A stretch of 64,000 bases of DNA from an uncultured Ruthenibacterium sp. (GTDB lineage: Bacteria > Bacillota > Clostridia > Oscillospirales > Ruminococcaceae), in NCBI GenBank assembly GCA_910587145.1, contig CAJUMH010000011.1, positions 1-64,000 on the forward strand, in the 5' to 3' direction. The notes beneath the pieces were generated by a model. That model searched no databases. It saw only the letters and a program-made list of their open reading frames with translations, and was not told where the DNA came from. Below, piece after piece: positions 49,613-57,027 of this stretch (the first letter of the stretch is position 1; the number at the start of each line of letters is the position of its first letter). The translations under genes were made by a program, and so were the position numbers.

Positions 49613-50932
49613 TTAACCGTTTGCCTTTGCCTGGGGGCGCAGCGCGCCGCAGGCCAGTGCGCACAGCACAAACAGCACGGCCGTTACGTCCGGCGGCATG
49701 CGCACGGCGGGCAGGATGGCCGCGTCCAGCTGCGCGCCCGCCGTTCGTGCGGCAGGAAACAGGCGCCCCGCCAGCCGGAACAAAACAAGCGCCAGCGGCA
49801 GATGTGCAAGGCGCGAGCAGAGCAGCGGCCAAAGCGATATTTCGGGAGCGAGCAGCGCGCGCACCTGAAAAAACACCGAGGCGCCCATCGCGCTGAGCGC
49901 CATGCAGCACAGCTCGCTGCGCCACGCCCCGGCGGTTTCGCAGGCTGCGCGGCACGCGCCCGTTACCTCCAGCGGCAGCATGGCGCAGTAGCGCAAAAGC
50001 GCGGGCGCGCTTGCCGGTACGGCAATCGCTGCAAAAAACGAAAACAGCGTTACATAGCCGCACAGCATACCTGCTGCGCCCACCGCGCTGCGCACGGCGG
50101 CCACAAAGCCTGTTTGCGATGCTTCGGCTCCTGCTTGGGGGGCGCTTTCGGCCGGCGCGGCTGCTGCTTTGCCCGAGCCGGATCTTTTGGGGGCCTCTTG
50201 GGGAGATGTTTCGCTCTTTTTCCGAGCCGGTTGATGCAAAACCTTTCGCATCGCCGCCGGATACGCAGATGCCGGCGGCGCCTGCCGCGCGCCTGCCGCC
50301 GCGCAGGGCGCGGCCGAAAAAACCGCCGCCGCGCAGGGCACGGCCGCGTTTTTCTGCGCCCGGCTGTTTGGTGCGGCAGCGCCGTTTTGTGTGCGAAGGC
50401 GCCGCAGGGCCAAAACACCCGCCGTAAGGCAGCCGCACAGCAGCGAGGCGCCCACCTGCGCCGCCAGCAGCAGCCGGCCCGCCCCCGCGTGCCCCAGCAT
50501 CAGCGCGCCCACGCCGCCCACAATAAAGCCGGGGCCGGAGCCGATGGTGCAAACCAGCAGCAGCGCGGCCTCGTCGCGGCGCAGCTCGTTGGAGCGATAC
50601 AGCGCGTCCACCGCCTGCGCGCCGCAGGCAAAGCCGCCCAAAAGCCCGCACAGCAGCGCGGCCGGCGCCCTTTTGCCGCGCAGCCCCAGCAGCCGGGTAT
50701 AGGGGCGCAGCAGCAGGCCGAACCATCCCGCCGCAGGGCTTTCCAGCAGCAGACGGGAAACCACCATAAAAGGAAACAGCGCCGGGATCACCGTTTCGTA
50801 ACACAGCCCCAGCCCGCGCAAAACACCGCCTGCGGCAACAGCCGGGCGCAGTACCACGCATGCAGCGGCGAACAGCAGCGCAAACGTTCCCAGCCACTGC
50901 GCCGCGGCGCGCCTTCCCCGCAAAAAATTCAT
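49613..50932 (-). CDS. ylbJ: Sporulation integral membrane protein YlbJ
   Basis: This 439-residue multi-spanning protein of the nucleoside-recognition (Gate) family has VIPALFPFMVVSRLLLESP near the N-terminus, GLLGGFACGAQAVDALY (about 94-110) and TIGSGPGFIVGGVGALMLG (about 127-145). YlbJ is needed for spore formation in Bacillus. A roughly 90-residue Ala/Pro/Lys-rich insert (about 180-265) separates the two membrane halves and accounts for the extra length. The start at 50932 follows GAGGAGGGGGG. It is divergent from yqfC-yqfD, other sporulation genes. Confidence 0.87.
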   Translation of the reverse strand: MNFLRGRRAAAQWLGTFALLFAAACVVLRPAVAAGGVLRGLGLCYETVIPALFPFMVVSRLLLESPAAGWFGLLLRPYTRLLGLRGKRAPAALLCGLLGGFACGAQAVDALYRSNELRRDEAALLLVCTIGSGPGFIVGGVGALMLGHAGAGRLLLAAQVGASLLCGCLTAGVLALRRLRTQNGAAAPNSRAQKNAAVPCAAAVFSAAPCAAAGARQAPPASAYPAAMRKVLHQPARKKSETSPQEAPKRSGSGKAAAAPAESAPQAGAEASQTGFVAAVRSAVGAAGMLCGYVTLFSFFAAIAVPASAPALLRYCAMLPLEVTGACRAACETAGAWRSELCCMALSAMGASVFFQVRALLAPEISLWPLLCSRLAHLPLALVLFRLAGRLFPAARTAGAQLDAAILPAVRMPPDVTAVLFVLCALACGALRPQAKANG

Positions 50933-51095
50933 AAAACGTCCCCCCTCCTCGATATATATGATTGAACCGAAGACTTTAGCAGGGGCGGCTCCGGCCCATG
51001 CCGCGCTCCTGCTCCGGCCTAAAGCCTGTCGGACGGTTTGAAAACGCGCGTCTGTCAGAAGATCGGGGCTTTTGAAAAAAAGGGGGGAACAGCCG

Positions 51096-51401
51096 GTGCG
51101 CAAAGTGAAAAAGCGCGGCGAGCGCTATTCATTTCGCCAGGCGATGGGCCTTGTGGCGCAGCCGGTGCAAACGGTGCTGTACGGCAGGCCGGCGCTGCAC
51201 GCCGAATGCGGCGGCGCGCTGGAAATCGAAAATTGCCGCGGGATCCTGCAATACAATGCCCAGCGGCTGCGGCTGGATATGGGCCAGTGGACCGTGACAA
51301 TCGAGGGCGACGGCCTTTTGGTGGAAAATTATCAAAAAGGAATAATGACAGTGCACGGACAGGTGTTTTCCGTTCACTTTGGGTTTGGAGGCGTGCAATG
51401 A
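51096..51401 (+). CDS. yqfC: Sporulation protein YqfC
   Basis: This 101-residue YabP/YqfC-type protein has the beta-rich core ALEIENCRGILQYN followed by VTIEGDGLLVENYQKG and VHGQVFSVHFGFG. In Bacillus yqfC and yqfD form a SigE-dependent sporulation operon. I chose the GTG at 51096, with GGGGGG 8 bases upstream; a TTG at 51072 would lie before that site. The stop overlaps the yqfD start by 4 bases (ATGA). Confidence 0.85.
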   Translation: MRKVKKRGERYSFRQAMGLVAQPVQTVLYGRPALHAECGGALEIENCRGILQYNAQRLRLDMGQWTVTIEGDGLLVENYQKGIMTVHGQVFSVHFGFGGVQ

Positions 51402-52612
51402 ACGGGTTGGTGCGATACGCGGCGGGCAGTGTGCGGTTTGAGGTGATGGGCGGGCGCGGCGAGCGCTTTTTAAACACCTGTGTGGAGGCGGGCATTCCCG
51501 TAGAACACATTCACCCCACGGATACCGGCTATCTTGCCACCGTTCCGCTGCGCGATTACAAGCGAATGCGCCCCTTCGCACGGCGCAATCGCTGCAGGCT
51601 GCGCGTGCGGGAGAAATACGGCGCTTATTTTGCGCTGCTGGCCTATCGAGGGCGGTGGGGCATTGCGCTCGGCCTGGTGCTGTGCGCTCTGGCGCTGTTT
51701 TTGGGCGGCGATCTTATCTGGAATATCTGTTTTTTGAACTTTACGCCCGAGCAGGAGACCGCCGCGCGTGCGATGCTGTTTGAACAGGGCATCTATGAGG
51801 GTGCGTTTCAAAACCACGAAATTCTAATGCGCGCGGCAAGCGAGCTGTTTGTGGAATCGGAGGAATATGGCTGGGTAACGCTCAATTTTGTAAAGGGCCG
51901 CCTTGTGGTGGAAAAAACACAGCGCGAGCGCCCGCCCGAGTCTGTCAGCACCGAGATCACCAACGTGGTGGCGGTAAGCGACGGCATTGTGCGGCGCATC
52001 GATCTCGTGGACGGCTATCCCAGCGTTGTCACCGGGCAATATGTGGCGCGCGGCCAGGTGCTTGTAAGCGGGATGCGGCTGAACAGCTACGAGCGCCCGA
52101 TGTATACGCATGCCGAGGCCGATGTATGGGCCGAGGTGGAGAATACCTATTTGTATACGCAGCCGCTGCACGGCACGTCTACCCTGCCCACCGCAGAATG
52201 CAAAAGCTATTATACGCTGTACTTACCGTGGGGCGAGCTGCCGCTGTATCGGAATGCCGATCTGGCAGGGACGGCGCAGCGGCGTGTGCTGCGCCGTCCC
52301 GCCGCGCCGCTGGGATTCCATTTGCCGGCGCTTGTCGAGGAACTGCAGGTGCGCTCCACACAGCCCACCGCCTGGACGCTGACGCCCGAGGCGGCGTGCC
52401 AAATTGCCCGTTCGCGCATTTTGGATACGCTGCGCACCCAGTTTGGCATCTACGAGCTTTTGGAGGAGACGGCCGAGGTGCGGGAAAAAAGCGATTCCGT
52501 TACACTGGTGCTGCGCCTGCGTTTTCTCGCCAATATCGGCGAAATGAAGCCGTTTTCCGGCGAGATGGATCAAAACGCCGGGCCCGATACAATTTCGGAA
52601 GAAAATCCATAA
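51398..52612 (+). CDS. yqfD: Sporulation protein YqfD
   Basis: The 404-residue protein has the YqfD layout: cytosolic N-terminal domain (VRFEVMGGRGERFLNTC, then CRLRVREKYG), one transmembrane helix at about 86-107 (ALGLVLCALALFLGG), and a large outside domain with VVAVSDGIVRRIDLVDG and GQYVARGQVLVSGM. YqfD is a SigE-regulated protein required for efficient spore development. It is coupled to yqfC by the ATGA overlap. The position next to phoH and ybeY is the standard Firmicutes order. Confidence 0.93.
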   Translation: MNGLVRYAAGSVRFEVMGGRGERFLNTCVEAGIPVEHIHPTDTGYLATVPLRDYKRMRPFARRNRCRLRVREKYGAYFALLAYRGRWGIALGLVLCALALFLGGDLIWNICFLNFTPEQETAARAMLFEQGIYEGAFQNHEILMRAASELFVESEEYGWVTLNFVKGRLVVEKTQRERPPESVSTEITNVVAVSDGIVRRIDLVDGYPSVVTGQYVARGQVLVSGMRLNSYERPMYTHAEADVWAEVENTYLYTQPLHGTSTLPTAECKSYYTLYLPWGELPLYRNADLAGTAQRRVLRRPAAPLGFHLPALVEELQVRSTQPTAWTLTPEAACQIARSRILDTLRTQFGIYELLEETAEVREKSDSVTLVLRLRFLANIGEMKPFSGEMDQNAGPDTISEENP

Positions 52613-52644
52613 AAAATTTGTATGAAATGTGTACAAAAAATACT

Positions 52645-52672
52645 TTTACTTTTTAGAAAAAATTGCTATAAT
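52645..52672 (+). promoter_or_regulatory. Promoter of the phoH-ybeY cluster
   Basis: TTTACT (52645-52650), 16-bp spacer, TATAAT (52667-52672), in an AT-rich gap just after yqfD. It gives a vegetative promoter for phoH and following genes, separate from the sporulation genes. Confidence 0.65.
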
Positions 52673-52742
52673 AGAATTACTCCCATGATAAAACAAAAAC
52701 GGGAACCAAAAAGGATCGGATCGTTTAGGCAGAGGTGGCGGA

Positions 52743-53711
52743 ATGGAAGAGGCGGTTTTGGAGCTGGACAGTGTGGATACGGCACTGGCCGTGTTTGGAA
52801 ATTGTGATGCAAATATCCGCCTGCTGGAGCAGGAATTCGGCGTAACCGCGGTGTGCCGGGGCACGCAGGTAAAGCTGACAGGCGGCGAAGAAGATGTGCG
52901 CCGCGCCCGCCGCGCGATGGATGCGATGCTGCGCCTGCGCGAGGGCGGCACACCGCTGGAGGAACAGACGGTGCGCTACTGCATCTCGCTGGCCGGCAGC
53001 GGCGAGGAGGAGCGTGTCGGCGAGCTGACGGGCGATTTTATCGCCATCACCGCCAAGGGGCGCCCCGTGCGCCCCAAGACGCTGGGGCAAAAGGCGTATA
53101 TCGAGGCCATTGCCAAAAACGCTGTTACCTTTGGGGTGGGGCCGGCGGGTACGGGCAAAACATATCTTGCTGTGGCAATGGCCGTAAAGGCGTTTAAGGC
53201 GCGCGAGGTGAGCCGCATCATCCTCACGCGCCCGGCCGTGGAGGCGGGCGAGAAGCTGGGCTTTCTGCCGGGCGATCTGCAGAATAAGGTAGATCCGTAT
53301 CTGCGCCCGCTGTATGACGCGCTGTTCGAGCTGCTGGGCGCGGAAAATTATCAGAAGCTGCTTGAAAAACAGCTCATCGAGGTGGCGCCGCTGGCCTATA
53401 TGCGCGGGCGCACGCTCGACGACGCGTTCATCATTTTAGACGAGGCGCAGAACACCAGCCCCGAGCAGATGAAAATGTTCCTCACGCGCATGGGCGCGGG
53501 CTCGCGCGTGGTGGTAACGGGCGATGTAACGCAGATCGATCTGCCGGACAAGCTCCGTTCGGGCCTTGTGGACGCGCTGGCCGTGCTGAAAAACGTGGAC
53601 GGGATCGCCATGCGCCGCTTTTCGGAAAAGGACGTGGTGCGCCACCGGCTGGTGCAGGAGATCATCCGCGCCTACGATAAGGCCGCCGCGCAGCGCGCCA
53701 GAAGACAGTAA
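52743..53711 (+). CDS. phoH: PhoH-family ATPase
   Basis: The 322-residue protein has a KH-like N-terminal domain (about 1-80) and an ATPase domain with Walker A GPAGTGKTYLA (about 133-143) and Walker B FIILDEAQN (about 230-238), followed by VVTGDVTQIDLP. PhoH (YbeZ) proteins are RNA-associated ATPases that work with the endoribonuclease YbeY, encoded next. AGGTGGCGGA precedes the ATG. Confidence 0.95.
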   Translation: MEEAVLELDSVDTALAVFGNCDANIRLLEQEFGVTAVCRGTQVKLTGGEEDVRRARRAMDAMLRLREGGTPLEEQTVRYCISLAGSGEEERVGELTGDFIAITAKGRPVRPKTLGQKAYIEAIAKNAVTFGVGPAGTGKTYLAVAMAVKAFKAREVSRIILTRPAVEAGEKLGFLPGDLQNKVDPYLRPLYDALFELLGAENYQKLLEKQLIEVAPLAYMRGRTLDDAFIILDEAQNTSPEQMKMFLTRMGAGSRVVVTGDVTQIDLPDKLRSGLVDALAVLKNVDGIAMRRFSEKDVVRHRLVQEIIRAYDKAAAQRARRQ

Positions 53712-53795
53712 AGACGCCGGGCAGGAAAAGGCCGCCGCGCAAAAGGCGCGCCGGCCGCGGCGGGAGATCAATCAACAGAAAGGACGTGTTGTTCC

Positions 53796-54293
53796 ATGTC
53801 GCACAAGGTATATATTACCAATCAGCAGAAGGCCGTAAAGGTGCCTTCCGGCCTGCGCATCCTCATCCGCCGGTCGTGCCACGCCGTGCTGGAGGCCGAG
53901 CGCTTCGAGGGCCCGGCCGAGATCAGCGTCACCTTTGTAGACGACGCCGAGATCCACCGCCTGAACCTGCAATACCGCAATAAGGATCAGGCCACCGACG
54001 TGCTCAGCTTTCCGCTTGGGCAGGACGGCAGATATGATGTCAATCAGGAAACCGGCGCCGCGATGCTGGGCGACATTGTCATTTCGATGGAGCGCGCGGT
54101 GGAGCAGGCCGCGCTGTATGGGCATACATTGCAGCGCGAGGTCGCGTTTTTAACCGTACATTCCATGTTCCATCTGCTGGGCTACGATCACGAGGGCGGG
54201 GGCCTCGAGGCTGTACGCATGCGCGAAAAAGAAGAAGCTGCGCTCATCCAGCTCGGCTTGCCGCGCACGGTATCCTACAGCCAGGTAGACTGA
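53796..54293 (+). CDS. ybeY: Endoribonuclease YbeY (rRNA maturation)
   Basis: This 165-residue protein has the zinc motif HSMFHLLGYDHE (about 123-134; H-x3-H-x5-H) that defines YbeY, and the upstream RNKDQATDVLSFP. It acts in 16S rRNA maturation and ribosome quality control. It lies between phoH and dgkA as in most Firmicutes. AGAAAGGACG precedes the ATG. Confidence 0.96.
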   Translation: MSHKVYITNQQKAVKVPSGLRILIRRSCHAVLEAERFEGPAEISVTFVDDAEIHRLNLQYRNKDQATDVLSFPLGQDGRYDVNQETGAAMLGDIVISMERAVEQAALYGHTLQREVAFLTVHSMFHLLGYDHEGGGLEAVRMREKEEAALIQLGLPRTVSYSQVD

Positions 54294-54295
54294 AC

Positions 54296-54760
54296 ATGAA
54301 AAGCCACAGCTTTGCGCAAAGTTTTCGCTATGCCGCGCAGGGCATTCGCACCGCTTTGCGGGAAGAACGCAATCTGCGGTTCCACCTGTGCACGGCGGGC
54401 TATGTGTACCTGTTTTCGCTGTTCTATCCGTTCGGGCGCACGGAGTATCTGCTCATTACGCTGATGGTATGCGGCGTTCTGGCGCTTGAGCTTGTAAATT
54501 CCGCCGTCGAGCGCGCGGTGGACAAGCCCAGCCCCGAGCACGACAGAGCGGCGGGCGCCGCCAAGGATATGGCGGCGGGTGCGGTGCTGGTATTCAGCAT
54601 CGGGTGCGCCGTGTGCGGCGCGGCGCTGTTTTGGGATATCGCGGTGCTGCGGCAGATGGCCGCGTTTTTCGCAGGCCATCCGGCAGCGGCGGTGCTGCTG
54701 GCGGTATCGCTGGCGGCGGCGTGGCGCTTTGTCCGGCGGTACGGCGGCAGGCGAGGGTGA
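54296..54760 (+). CDS. dgkA: Diacylglycerol/undecaprenol kinase (DgkA family)
   Basis: The 154-residue membrane protein has FRYAAQGIRTALREERNLRFH at its N-terminus and the signature LELVNSAVERAVD (about 61-73), with Glu residues that bind metal and ATP, followed by AAGAAKDMAAGAVLV. In Gram-positives this family phosphorylates undecaprenol. It has one extra C-terminal hydrophobic helix (about 120-142) beyond the usual three. It starts 2 bases after the ybeY stop. Confidence 0.92.
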   Translation: MKSHSFAQSFRYAAQGIRTALREERNLRFHLCTAGYVYLFSLFYPFGRTEYLLITLMVCGVLALELVNSAVERAVDKPSPEHDRAAGAAKDMAAGAVLVFSIGCAVCGAALFWDIAVLRQMAAFFAGHPAAAVLLAVSLAAAWRFVRRYGGRRG

Positions 54761-54781
54761 GAAGGAAAGGAAGAAACGGCA

Positions 54782-55693
54782 TTGCAGCAGGAAATAACAA
54801 AATCGGTATTCCTTGCTCTGGTGGGGCGGCCCAATGTGGGCAAATCCTCGCTGCTGAACCGGCTGGTGGGGGAAAAGGTTGCCATCGTTACGGCAAAGCC
54901 CCAAACAACGCGCACGCGCATTACGGGCATCCTTACGCGCGGCGCGGTGCAGTATGTGTTTTTGGATACGCCCGGCATTCACCGTCCGCGCACGCGCCTT
55001 GGCGAGCGCATGAAAAAAACCACGGCGGACTGTGTGGCCGAGGTGGATGCTGTGGTGATGCTGTTCGAACCGTATGGGGCGCTGACGGAGCCCGAGCAGG
55101 CGCTGGTGGAGCAGCTGCGCGGCGCGCGCGCGCCGGCGCTTGCTGTGATCAACAAGACGGATACGCTCCGGCAGCCCGCCGATCTTGCCGCGCGCACGGC
55201 ATTTTTGCGGGAGTTGGGCGTGTTCCGGCAGGTGCTTTCGGCCTCGGCGGCAAACGGCACGGGCTGCGAGGCGCTTTTGCAGGCGGTCGGGGGCTATGCG
55301 GCCGAAAGCCCGCACTATTTTCCGGACGACGCCTATACCGATCTGCCCGAAAAGGCCCTTGTGGCGGAAATTTTGCGCGAAAAGCTGCTTTTGCATCTGC
55401 GCGACGAGATCCCCCACGGAACGGCCGTAACGGTGGAGCGCTTCTGCGAACGCACCGCGCAGGGGCGCGGCCCGCTGGTGGATATTGATGTAAACATCTA
55501 CTGCGAGAAAAAAAGCCACAAGGGCATGATCATCGGCAAGGGCGGCGCAATGCTGAAGGCCATCGCGAGCGAGGCGCGCATGGAATGCGAAAGCTTCCTC
55601 GGTGCGCGCGTAAACCTGCAGTGCTGGGTGAAGGTAAAGGACGACTGGCGCGACAACGATTTTCTTTTAAACAACCTCGGATTCCAGAAATAA
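54782..55693 (+). CDS. era: GTPase Era (ribosome assembly)
   Basis: The 303-residue protein has G1 GRPNVGKSS (15-23), G2 TTRTRITG, G3 DTPGIH, G4 NKTD and a C-terminal KH domain with IGKGGAMLKAI. Era binds the 3-prime end of 16S rRNA during 30S assembly. The start is TTG at 54782, with GGAAGAAA upstream. It is the usual partner of recO downstream. Confidence 0.97.
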   Translation: MQQEITKSVFLALVGRPNVGKSSLLNRLVGEKVAIVTAKPQTTRTRITGILTRGAVQYVFLDTPGIHRPRTRLGERMKKTTADCVAEVDAVVMLFEPYGALTEPEQALVEQLRGARAPALAVINKTDTLRQPADLAARTAFLRELGVFRQVLSASAANGTGCEALLQAVGGYAAESPHYFPDDAYTDLPEKALVAEILREKLLLHLRDEIPHGTAVTVERFCERTAQGRGPLVDIDVNIYCEKKSHKGMIIGKGGAMLKAIASEARMECESFLGARVNLQCWVKVKDDWRDNDFLLNNLGFQK

Positions 55694-55873
55694 TGCGGGC
55701 CCCGCCGGTCTTTGCAGGCAGGCGGCGGCCCCGCCGCCCGTTTTGGACAACATTTCCGCTGATATGCGCGGTACAATAGAGCATAGTAGGTTTGAATGGC
55801 ACGAAAAAGACGAACGAAGCCCGGCAAAGCCCGGCGAAGTTTGTCAAAGCCGTGAAAAGCGGAGGTGTTCGGA

Positions 55874-56041
55874 ATGGATCCGAGCGGATTTTGGAAGCGC
55901 TTCGAGAGCAGCGGACAAATTGAGGATTACCTTGCCTATAAATCGGGGCAGCACGGCGACGCGCGAAGGGATGAATGGGATGCGAACGACGAAGACGACG
56001 ACGGGGCTGGTGCTGCGCGCGACGAAGACGGGCGAGGCTGA
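55874..56041 (+). CDS. yqzL: YqzL-family small protein overlapping recO
   Basis: A 55-residue frame opens with ATG at 55874, 8 bases after GGAGG. Its first 25 residues, MDPSGFWKRFESSGQIEDYL then AYKSG, match the YqzL pattern (FWKxFxxTGxIxxYLxYK), and YqzL genes normally sit between era and recO. The last 20 residues are very acidic (DANDEDDDGAGAARDEDGRG) because this stretch shares 62 bases with the start of recO in another frame. Function unknown. The overlap implies translational coupling to recO. Confidence 0.8.
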   Translation: MDPSGFWKRFESSGQIEDYLAYKSGQHGDARRDEWDANDEDDDGAGAARDEDGRG

Positions 56042-56975
56042 CCGCGCGCTGCTGCTGCTGACGCCGGACGGCCTTGTAAGCGCGATGGCCAAGGGCGCGC
56101 TGCGCATGCGCAGCAGGCTGTTCAGCGGCACGGGGCTTTTTTGTTACAGCGAATTTGTGCTGTTTGAGGGCAAAACGATGCACGTGGTGGATGCCGCGTC
56201 TGTGAAGCAGGTGTTCTGGGGCCTGCACGAGGATGTGGAGCGCATGGCGCTTGCAATGTATTACGCCGAGCTGGCCGCCACGCTTTCGCCCACCGGCGAA
56301 GAGGCCGCGGCGCAGCTGCGCCTGCTGCTGAACAGCCTGTATTTTTTAAGCGAGGGCAAGCGGCCGCCGCGGCAGCTGAAAGCCGTGTACGAGCTGCGCG
56401 CCATGACGCTTGCAGGCTTTATGCCCGATCTTGTCGCCTGTGCGGACTGCGCAAAATATGAGGGCGGCGCGTTTTGCTTCGACGCGATGAGCGGCTGTTT
56501 GTATTGCGCGGCCTGCGCCGCCGGGCGGGGGCTTGCCTGCAATCTGGACGCGCCGGCGCTGGCGGCGATGCGCTATATTGTATTCAGCGAGGATGCAAAG
56601 CTGTTTTCGTTTTCCGTTTCGCCGCAGGCAGCCCGGCAGCTGGGCGCGGTAACACAGCACTGGACGCTGGTGTGCCTGAACCGCCCGCTGCGCTCGCTGG
56701 AATTTTTGTGCACTGTCTGGGAGCCGGGCGAGGCGGACCGCAAAAAAACGGCCGAAGCGGCCGGCAGCACGCGGGAGGACGGGTGCGCCGCCGCAGAGAA
56801 CGGCGCGGCCGGGGCCGTGCCGCCCGAACCTCAAACGGGCCTGCGGGAAGCAGAAACGGCCAAAGCGCCGGAAGCCTCGGAGGCGCCCGAAGAACCAAGG
56901 GGAACGCCAACGGAGCCGGAGCCGCCGGAAAATCCGGAGAAAACAAAAGCCCCGCGGGCACCGGCGGAGCAATGA
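55980..56975 (+). CDS. recO: DNA repair protein RecO with long acidic-proline tail
   Basis: The 331-residue protein has an N-terminal OB-fold (TTTGLVLRATKTGEADR, then GLVSAMAKGALR), a helical domain and a zinc site CADC (about 152-155) with CLYCAAC (about 172-178). RecO loads RecA with RecF/RecR. A normal RecO ends near residue 245; here about 85 extra residues rich in Glu, Pro and Ala follow. I chose the ATG at 55980, which has GAAGGG 9 bases upstream; the ATG at 55971 directly abuts that site. The start lies inside yqzL. Confidence 0.93.
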   Translation: MRTTKTTTGLVLRATKTGEADRALLLLTPDGLVSAMAKGALRMRSRLFSGTGLFCYSEFVLFEGKTMHVVDAASVKQVFWGLHEDVERMALAMYYAELAATLSPTGEEAAAQLRLLLNSLYFLSEGKRPPRQLKAVYELRAMTLAGFMPDLVACADCAKYEGGAFCFDAMSGCLYCAACAAGRGLACNLDAPALAAMRYIVFSEDAKLFSFSVSPQAARQLGAVTQHWTLVCLNRPLRSLEFLCTVWEPGEADRKKTAEAAGSTREDGCAAAENGAAGAVPPEPQTGLREAETAKAPEASEAPEEPRGTPTEPEPPENPEKTKAPRAPAEQ

Positions 56976-57027
56976 CGAAAAAAACAAAGAACGCCGCCGC
57001 GGCGGCAGGAAGAATGAACAGGAGACC

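Noticed and set aside
51072..51095. TTG at 51072 as yqfC start
   Set aside because: The purine-rich ribosome-binding site lies downstream of it; the GTG at 51096 fits its spacing.
52729..52760. Sequence resembling the 5-prime end of a tRNA-Leu (gcagaggtggcggaatgg)
   Set aside because: No D-loop, anticodon or T-arm structure follows; the segment is the ribosome-binding site and start of phoH.
54604..55488. Open frame on the plus strand across dgkA and era
   Set aside because: Composition is Gly/Arg/Ala-rich without motifs; it is the shadow of the conserved dgkA and era frames.
55743..55777. Promoter before yqzL/recO (TTGGAC and TACAAT)
   Set aside because: The spacer is about 23 bp, too long for SigA, and no better pairing was found.
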